From: Termitomyces sp. T153
Lineage: Eukaryota; Basidiomycota; Agaricomycetes; Agaricales; Lyophyllaceae
Assembly: GCA_018296165.2 (NCBI GenBank)
Contig: JACKQL020000015.1
Location: forward strand, 124,001 to 188,000
Direction: 5' to 3'
Length of the DNA: 64,000 nucleotides
Position numbers and translations under genes: made by a program. Positions 56,936 to 64,000 of this stretch are shown here, one piece after another. The notes below the pieces were generated by a model that saw nothing but the letters and a program-made list of their open reading frames with translations, was not told where the DNA came from and did no database searches. How positions within the stretch are numbered: the stretch's first letter is position 1; each line of letters opens with the position of its first letter.

Positions 56936-58076
56936 TGTCATGACCCATTCCCTGGACCCCTGTACATCACCCGACAAACCCCCATCCCCTCAGAACCTCC
57001 CCCAACGCTTCGTTGAACTTTCCCAGCACTCCACGCCTACTCCAGCTAACTCCGATGCATTCTCAGATAACTCTGATGGCCCCCTGGCCAACTCTGATGT
57101 CTTCCCCACAGCGGCCAGTGCTTCCCCTGGATCTCCTGAGCTCCTGGGACCACTCCCCCACTATGCCTGACTCTGTTACACATCATTGACTCGACACCCT
57201 GGCTCCCCCAACTTACCCTGGAGTATCACGACAACCTCAGAACGGACTGCATCAACAATTGATCCCATCAACATATCAACACAGCTCACCCTCTGGTCGT
57301 AACCAACACCTGTCGACTCCATCAAGCTCCGCCAAGCCCCGCCACCACAGCTGATGTTCCCGGAGCTCTTCAGTAGTCAGTATATAAGACATAGAGTAGC
57401 TCCTCATACTCTAGTCTTGAGATTATCTACCTACTGGCCTTTCCTGATGTGTTTCTGATCGTTTCTTCTCATGTTTTGTGTTCTGTGTCTCGTTTTCCTT
57501 ATTCTCAGTCTCCCAGTCTTATCTCATCTCTATTCCATTATCATTTTGTTATTGTTCTGTGTCTCTGCCTGAATCTATTCTTGTTCTCATCTCGTCTCCA
57601 TCTCATTCCGTTCAACTCCATCTCATCTTGTCTGATTCTGTCTATTGTGTTTAAGTCCTCTTGACCATAACACCCTCACAAATTCTGTGATTACAATTAC
57701 AAACTCTGACACTCTTTCACCAACTCTGGACCTTGCTATACACTCGGCTCCAAACCCCATCAATCCCCATTGATCCCCCATCAGAACTCTGGCTCTGCTC
57801 CCATCATTTGCATAGCCTCCACCTCCTCCACACCCACAGTACTCACATATGGACTTATGTCTGAACTCTGCCAAGCCCACCCCCCTTCCCTGCAACTCCT
57901 CCTCTACTCCTCTGGACCTTCCCAAACTTGCTTGGATTAATTCCCACAAACTATCCTCACAAGCCCCCAGTGTTTGGAACACCTCCGAGTGCCCAGTTGT
58001 CAGTGCAGGGAATCACATCTGCCTAGTAAGGACTTGCCCAGTGTAGCTGAGCCCCCATGGTCAGCGGAACCTGACA
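56936..58076 (-). repeat. LTR-A, full length (1,141 bp)
   Basis: Ends are TGTCATGACCC and CCTGACA on the plus strand, same orientation as 33839-34993. The adjacent five bases differ (CTTAC on the left, TAATC on the right), so a simple target duplication is lacking. A TATATAAG box is near 57382. Confidence 0.9.
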
Positions 58077-60540
58077 TAATCTCAAGACTATACCTTACCC
58101 CATTCATGATGTCTGCATGTGCCCCGCACACACATGCGCCAAACAATTCTGATGTCTATGGTCAACCTGTGCCTGGAAACCCTGATGATTCATATGGCCC
58201 TGCCCAATTTGTTAAGGCACCTTGAGTTGCGGATCTGACACCAAGCATCCCTTCTGCTCTGGTTACACCCATACAATGGCTCTCTCCATGGACACCCTCC
58301 ACAACCCATGCCCAACCCTACACCACTCCTGTCAACCACCCCCCACCCTTCCCATACCTTCTCCGCCAGCTCCACTTCCCTGCAAAGACCAAACCTGGCA
58401 TCACCAAGGCTTCACCCAGACCCTGGCAACAACTCGGTCCATTGCTCAACAACTTCTCTGACACTACACAACAGATCATTTGACTTTCACCCACAACCCT
58501 CCCCGAGAAAAGACCACCCTCCAAGCTAGCCCTGCCGTTGATTGGAATCAAGCTCAACCCAGCAGCCCCACCCATGATAACACAAGATGCTAAGACTGAT
58601 GCTATGCCCCAAATTATAGAAACCACTTCCGGGATCAGTTAGGACTCCCTGGCCGACTCAACCATCACTTCCACCCAACAAATGAAAGGAGCCCAATGCC
58701 TCCGACCTGACCCCAACAACCCTGGAACAAGACCAAGGAATCCCCAAGCTTCCAGGCAATCAAGGAAGAAAGAAATATGCACCTCCACCCCAACCCTCAA
58801 AGCACAACCCCAAAATTAACAGGGAGAACCACGGCACCCTAACTCTTGATAAGGAACAACTCCAGAGTTCCGCCCACTACTTCAACACTCCCCATCCAAT
58901 CCAGAACTGCTGACATCAAAGATCCTTGATGCCAACCCTCCCCGCACACCACCATCAGATGTGGACCCCACCATCAGACTATGCCACCTCCCACAACAAG
59001 AACTCCAGCATAGGAGTTGCCCTGCCAGAACAAACTATAGGAAAGATGGCCCTATACAAAGTAGTCCCCCAGGGTACTCTAAATTCACTGACATGTTCAT
59101 ATCAGGGAGGGAGAAGCCCCACCATCATCTCAGAGACCATCAATCAACCCACTCAAACATCCTGACAACCCGAATAACCCTGCGCTGACTTGAAGCTGCC
59201 GTGACCCACCCCTCTGACCCACTCTGGACCCTAGCAACACAACTCCAGGGTCCCTACCTCAACTCCAACATCCAACCAGGGGGACCTATGATGCTAGCTC
59301 AACAATGAGGCCCCTGTAGCTCCTACCCCACAAGCATAAATCACCGACCACCAGCTCCATACAACCCCACCCCTATGCTGGAAGATGTCTATCAAGCAGG
59401 GACCACACCAACAGAGTACCCAGAAACAAACCCCATGCAAAGTAATCTCTCCCCAAGAAGCAAGCAGTGCTTCTCCCCATTGCCACCCACCCCAAATCAA
59501 CATCAAAAAAAAACAGCAAAGGACGTCACATGCTGCAATCCCGCCCTTGGAGTCCCAGCCCCGCCACCGTCCCACTCCCCTCTCCCAATGCAAAATGGTA
59601 TCCAAGAAGAGAAGAAACTCTGGGACCCTCAAAGTAGTTCCCCCCCAAGATTCACAACACCTCCAGCAAATCCAACCACACCCAATGGAGACCAACCCCA
59701 AAGCTAAGAAAGTAACCAACCCCCACCCACATTCACAACAGCCTCCGGACCACTCTGGAGCACAAATGAAGAATTACTCCGACCTCACTGTGACCCTTGG
59801 AGAGTCCAAACCAATGCTCCCCTGCAACTGACTTCTCTGCCACCCTCCAACAATCGTGAATGACCATCTCCCCCCAATGCAGCAAATATTTTGCACAGAG
59901 GGATGATGGCCAGACCCACCCAAAACCTCAGAAGACAGCTAGACCAGCTCCCCCCCCATCCAAGCTTGGCTCCAGGAGCCACCACCACTCCTACCATGAC
60001 AACTCCGCTGCTCAGTGGTAACGTCCATCAAACATCTACTTGTTGTGCTGATGCAAACCTAGAGAAGAACCCCCACTCCAGAGCTTCCCCTCTGATTTGC
60101 AACACCACCCTGCCAACAAGTTAAGACCCAATCCCAACCCCCGCATTGACTCCAGACCCCTAGTACTCGTGCTTGGAATGGCGGACTGACAAAAGGCCTC
60201 TCGGACCCCTTCCTATGCCCTGCACCGCCCCCAAAGCCAACACAACCAACAAACCCCCCATTGAGTGACCCCTGTGTTGACTCCAGACTGCTAACTTTTT
60301 CCCTGATGAAAGAACCACCTACCCCCAGAAGGAACAACCCATGGGACAAGCCCCCAAGCACCCCCACTGGGGCGAGCCATTCCCCAACCAACCCCTGCAC
60401 TGCCCCTGCCCAAAGAAGCATCGACCAATACAACCCCAACAGCCCTCCAAACTCTAGGGAGTGTCAGGAATACATAAGACTCCTCTGCCCATCTCCGGAC
60501 TTACCCTTGGCCAGGAAGGCAATGTCACGTAGATGACCTA
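58077..60540 (+). mobile_element. Gypsy-1 family pol relic, highly decayed
   Basis: Plus-strand DNA matches Gypsy-1 (8868-13262) in several places: around 58750 (ATGCACCTCCACCCCAA against GTGCACCTCCACCCCAG), around 59010-59100 (pre-RT linker, readable as ALYKVV and FTDMF) and around 60445-60530 (integrase, TAAGACTCCTCTGCCCA against TAAGACTCTCCAACTCA). Large parts, including most of RT, are lost. Apparent open frames here are Pro-rich and have no coherent domain, so I do not annotate them as genes. Confidence 0.6.
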
Positions 60541-60694
60541 GAATCCACAGACCTCAACTCCGGACCAGAGGGAACTTGTTGGGACTGATCACCCCGAACC
60601 CCGCCCCCTCATCATCGATGCCCCGGAGCACACCAAAACACCACCCAAGCATGCCCGCCCATAGATGCAGTACTCTGGAGCATGACTTTGACCA
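60541..60694. other. Short junction before the LTR-A pair
   Basis: Between the integrase remnant and the first inverted LTR-A. It is CpG-rich and I see nothing recognisable in it. Confidence 0.3.
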
Positions 60695-61605
60695 TGTCAG
60701 GTTCCACTGACCACGGGGGCTCAGCTACACTGGGTGAGTCCTTACTAGGTAGACGTGATTCCCTGCACTGACAACTGGGCACTCGGAGGTGTTCCAAACA
60801 CTGGGGACTTGTGAGGATAGTTAGTGGGAATTGATCCAAGCAAGTCCAGGGAGGTCCAGAGGAGTAGAGGATGAGTTGTGGGGAAGGGGGACAGGCTTGG
60901 CGGGGTTCAGGCATAAGTCCATATGTGAGTTTTGCAGGTGTGGAGGAGGCAGAGGCTATGCAAATGATGGGAGCGGAGCCGGATTTCTGATGGGGGATCA
61001 ACAGGGACTGATAGGGTTTGGAGCTGAGTGTATAGCAAGGTCCAGAGTTGGTGAAAGAGTGTCAGAGGTTTGTAATCGTAATCATGGAATTTGTGAGGGT
61101 GTTATGGTCAAGAGGATTTGAACACAATAGACAGAATCAGACAAGATGAGATGGAGTTGAACAGAATGAGATGGAGACGAGATGAGAACAAGAATAGATT
61201 CAGGCAGAGACACAGAACAATAACAAAATGATAATGGAATAGAGATGAGATAAGACTGGGAGACTGAGAATAAGGAAAACGAGACACAGAACACAAAACA
61301 TGAGAAGAAACGATCAGAAACACATCAGGAAAGGCCAGTAGGTAGATAATCTCAAGACTAGAGTATGAGGAGCTACTCTATGTCTTATATACTGACTACT
61401 GAAGAGCTCCGGGAACATCAGCTGTGGTGGCGGGGCTTGGCGGAGCTTGATGGAGTCGACAGGTGTTGGTTACGACCAGAGGGTGAGCTGTGTTGATATG
61501 TTGATGGGATCAATTGTTGATGCAGTCCGTTCTGAGGTTGTCGTGATACTCCAGGGTAAGTTGGGGGAGCCAGGGTGTCAAGTTGATGATGTGTAATGGG
61601 GTCAG
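60695..61605 (+). repeat. LTR-A, truncated copy
   Basis: It begins TGTCAGGTTCCACTGACC and follows LTR-A for 911 nt to GGGGTCAG, where the family continues GCATGG but this copy switches directly to the start of a second LTR-A. The opposite orientation to 56936-58076 makes a large inverted repeat. Confidence 0.88.
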
Positions 61606-62700
61606 TGTCAGGTTCCGCTGACCACGGGGGCTCAGCTACACTGGGCAAGTCCTTACTAGGCAGATGTGATTCCCTGCACTGACAACTGGGCACCTGGAGG
61701 TGTTCCAAACATGGGGGACTTGTGAGGATAGTTAGTGGAGATTGGTCTGAGCAAGTCCGGGGAGGTCCGGAGGAGTAGAGGATGAGTTGCGGGGACGGGG
61801 GACAGGCTTGGTGGAGTTCAGGCATAAGTCTGTGTGTGAGTATTGTGGGTGCAAAGGAGGCAGAGGCTACATGAATGACAGGAGCAGAGCCAGAGTTCTG
61901 ATGGAGGATCAATGGGGATTGATGGGGTTTGGAGCTGAGCATGTAGCAGGGTCCAGAGTTGGTAAAAGAGTGTTGGAGGTTTGTAATTGTAACTGCAGAG
62001 TTTGTGAGGACGTTATGGTCAAGAGGACTTGAACATGATAGACGGAGTCGAGTGAAATGAGATGGAGACAAGACAAGAATGAGAATAGATTCAGGCAGAG
62101 ACACAGAACAATAATGAAAAGATAACAGAATAGAGACAAGATAAGACCAGGAGACTGAGAATAAGGAAAACAAGACACAGAACATGAAACACAAGAAGAA
62201 ACAATCAGAAACGCATCAGGAAAGGCAGGTAGGTAGATAAGTAGGTAATCTCAAGACTAGAGTATGAGGAGCTACTCTATGTCTTATATACTGACTACTG
62301 AAGAGCTTCGGGAATGTCGGCTGTGGTGGCAGGGCTTGGCGGAGCTCGATGGAGTCAACGGGTGTCAGTTATGACCTGAGGGTGGGCCACATTGATATGT
62401 TGATGGGATCAATTGTTGATGCGGTCTGTTCTGGGGTTGTCGTGATACTCCAGAGTAAGTCAGGGGAGCCAGGGTGTTGAGTCGATGATGTGTAATGGGG
62501 TCAGGCATGGTGGGGGAGTGGTTCCAGGGGCTCAGGAAGTCCAGGGGAAGCGCTGGCAGCTGCGAGGAAGACGTTGGAGTTGGCCAGGGGGCCATCGGAG
62601 TTAGCTGAAAATGCGTCAGAGTTAACCAGAGTAGGCGCAGAGTGCTGGGGAAGTTTGACGAAGCGTCGGGGGAGGTTCTGGGGGGATAGGGGTTTGTTGG
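61606..62700 (+). repeat. LTR-A, near-complete copy
   Basis: It starts TGTCAGGTTCCGCTGACC right after the truncated copy. It matches LTR-A up to GGGTTTGTTGGG at about 62700 and lacks the last 40-50 nt. A Gag-like frame in the same orientation follows, so this may be a 5' LTR. Confidence 0.85.
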
Positions 62701-62703
62701 GCA

Positions 62704-63717
62704 ATGTGTTGCTGTGGAGCAGGGGTGGGACAAGGACTGGGTGCAGAGTCAGCTGGGCAAGGCATGGAAGACCCGGGTGTTGGTGGAGGGGAGCGCGGGG
62801 CAGGTGGGGCCTCTGTGGGGTGGGCAGAGGGAGGGGGCGCCCTCAGTGGTGGACCGTGGGAAGCAGAGAGCTTCCCTACCATTGGGGACAGGGCCCAGCA
62901 AGAGGCTGCAGGGGCACGAGCCAATGGCAAGCCCTCTGGGATTTCACGTTTACTCTCCTACTCTAGACGTGGCCCTGGGATGGGCATCAAGTTCTCCAGA
63001 GCCCCTGCCTTCAATCACAGAGGTCTTCCTTCACAAGTGGGTGGAGGTGCTAACAGCAGCATTGACAGCACAGGAAGGGGAGCTTTGATGGGTGAGGGAG
63101 GATCAAGATGTGGCATGGGCGGAGAAGGAGGCATTGGAGCGGGTGCAGAACACCTCAGTGCAAGTGGCACCAGAGTGAGCGCCAGAGGTATGGGGCTTGT
63201 GGGAGCGTCTGACACAGTGGGAGGTGCAGCCCCCAGAGGAGGCGGAGCAGTGGGAAATGGCACTGGAGGGTGGTTTGCTGCGGGTGGAGTTGGAGGTAGT
63301 GAGGCAGAGGGAGGATTGGCTGGCCAATGAGGCCACTTTGGGGCGTGCAGGGATCCTTTGTAGGTGCTGTTCCCAATTCTCCGCCTGTTACTAAATGGGT
63401 CATGTTTGGGGTCAGGTTGGGTGCGGGAGCACCGGGTTCTCTTGGATGGTGCCTCCGCAGTGTTTGCATTGATCCAAGATGGGTTGGCACAGATGCCCAT
63501 GGGTCAGCCCCTGGAGTTGCAGCAGGGGATGGTGAGGGTGGGGAGGTTGCTGGTGGGGCATTGGTGGTGTAATGCGGTGGCCCCGGGGTCATGGTGGGAA
63601 GTGGCAGCGGATATGAGGGAGGCTTTGCCGGGGTTGGCAGAGGTCTTGGCAGTGGTGCAGGCCCAGATGGAGATTGATTTGGGGGTAGGGATGGCGGGGG
63701 TTCCGGGGGAAGAGTGA
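62704..63717 (+). pseudogene. Gag-like coiled-coil ORF of a Gypsy element
   Basis: The plus strand carries a Glu/Arg/Leu/Trp-rich product typical of the ORF found with agaricomycete Gypsy elements. Readable pieces in order are LPSITEVFLHKWVEVLTAA, WERLTQWEVQPPEEAEQWEM, VVRQREDWLANEATLGRAGI, and after a frameshift HRVLLDGASAVFALIQDGLA, QPLELQQGMVRVGRLLVGHW and LPGLAEVLAVVQAQMEIDLG, with a stop at 63717. Heptad-like spacing suggests a coiled coil. Two stops lie in the first part. It directly follows the near-complete LTR-A in sense orientation, so LTR and Gag may belong to one element that continues past the right edge. Confidence 0.65.
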
Positions 63718-64000
63718 GGGGGTGGTCGGGCCCCGCTTCTTGTCATCTTTGAGTTTGCTGCTTTGTTCCGCCTTGTATTATATATTTTTCTTGTACTTTC
63801 TAATATGTCTTCATTGTTCCTGAGTGTGTGAAGTGAGACTTTAATTGTGTGAGGATAAGTGAAACATGCAGGGGTGCTGGTGGGAGTTGCATCCCTAGTG
63901 GATCCAGAGGTGGGGGTTAAGCCCACTAATGCCATCTGTGTTGGCTAGTCCTGGGGTTGTCAGGATGGGGTGGAGCGCCATGGGAAGGGTTTCCAAGGCT
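63718..64000. other. Non-coding stretch to the right edge
   Basis: Follows the Gag-like stop. No further frame is supported; this may be the spacer before the pol region of the same element. Confidence 0.3.

Noticed and set aside
58222..60536. Many Pro/His/Thr-rich open frames on the plus strand
   Set aside because: They overlap in several frames, have no coherent domain and coincide with Gypsy-1-family pol remnants and a C-rich composition.
60831..62032. Repeated ORFs of about 80-120 codons (one starting MIQASPGRSRG) in several places, also at 34567-34857 and 57623-57982
   Set aside because: They recur because they lie in copies of LTR-A; start and stop differ among copies and no domain is seen.

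Overview
The window looks like a chromosome segment of a basidiomycete fungus, most likely a mushroom-forming agaricomycete. The evidence is small introns of about 45-60 nt with fungal splice sites, PNS1, HEL2 and mitochondrial ribosomal protein genes built the way they are in Agaricomycetes, an expanded mushroom-type protein-kinase-like family, and a typical mushroom load of Ty3/Gypsy, Tad-like LINE and Helitron elements. No CRISPR array, bacterial operon, rRNA or tRNA gene was recognised.

Layout. 1-6.45 kb is host DNA: the start of a HEL2/ZNF598-type ubiquitin ligase (minus, running off the left edge), an unrecognised multi-exon gene, mitoribosomal mL54 (MRPL37) and an 11-exon zinc alcohol dehydrogenase (ADH copy 1). 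7.1-15.75 kb is a block of decayed transposons: a hAT/DUF659 relic, two inverted copies of one LTR family (LTR-B), a Gypsy chromovirus pol relic, and a minus-strand Gypsy protease relic with an old LTR. 15.76-20.84 kb is host again: ADH copy 2, with exons of exactly the same lengths as copy 1, and the membrane protein PNS1.

21-42.6 kb is nested mobile DNA: a kinase relic, a 59-bp minisatellite split by a structurally complete 5.5-kb Gypsy element (243-bp LTRs, TSD CCTCA), a minus-strand Helitron (HUH Rep plus Pif1-like helicase) carrying a 1,155-bp solo LTR-A (TSD CCCTC), and a minus-strand DDE transposase interrupted by a 197-bp MITE. 42.6-46.2 kb holds another kinase relic, an unrecognised Ser/Gly-rich gene and the best preserved kinase-like gene (one in-frame TGA). 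48.2-64 kb holds a second MITE, a Tad-like LINE that seems to lie inside an LTR-A, a third kinase relic, several direct and inverted LTR-A copies, a second Gypsy pol relic and a Gag-like ORF near the right edge.

How it fits together. The host genes are ordinary housekeeping or metabolic functions (ribosome-collision quality control, mitochondrial translation, alcohol/aldehyde metabolism, a choline-transporter-like membrane protein) and do not form an evident pathway cluster. The strongest biology is genome evolution: an ADH tandem pair pushed about 9.5 kb apart by transposons, dispersed copies of one kinase family among the mobile DNA, and transposons whose stops and lost catalytic acids repeatedly fit CpG transitions. 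Visible CpG density separates host, old and younger layers and gives a relative order of insertion. I did not find a convincing new defence or biosynthetic system.
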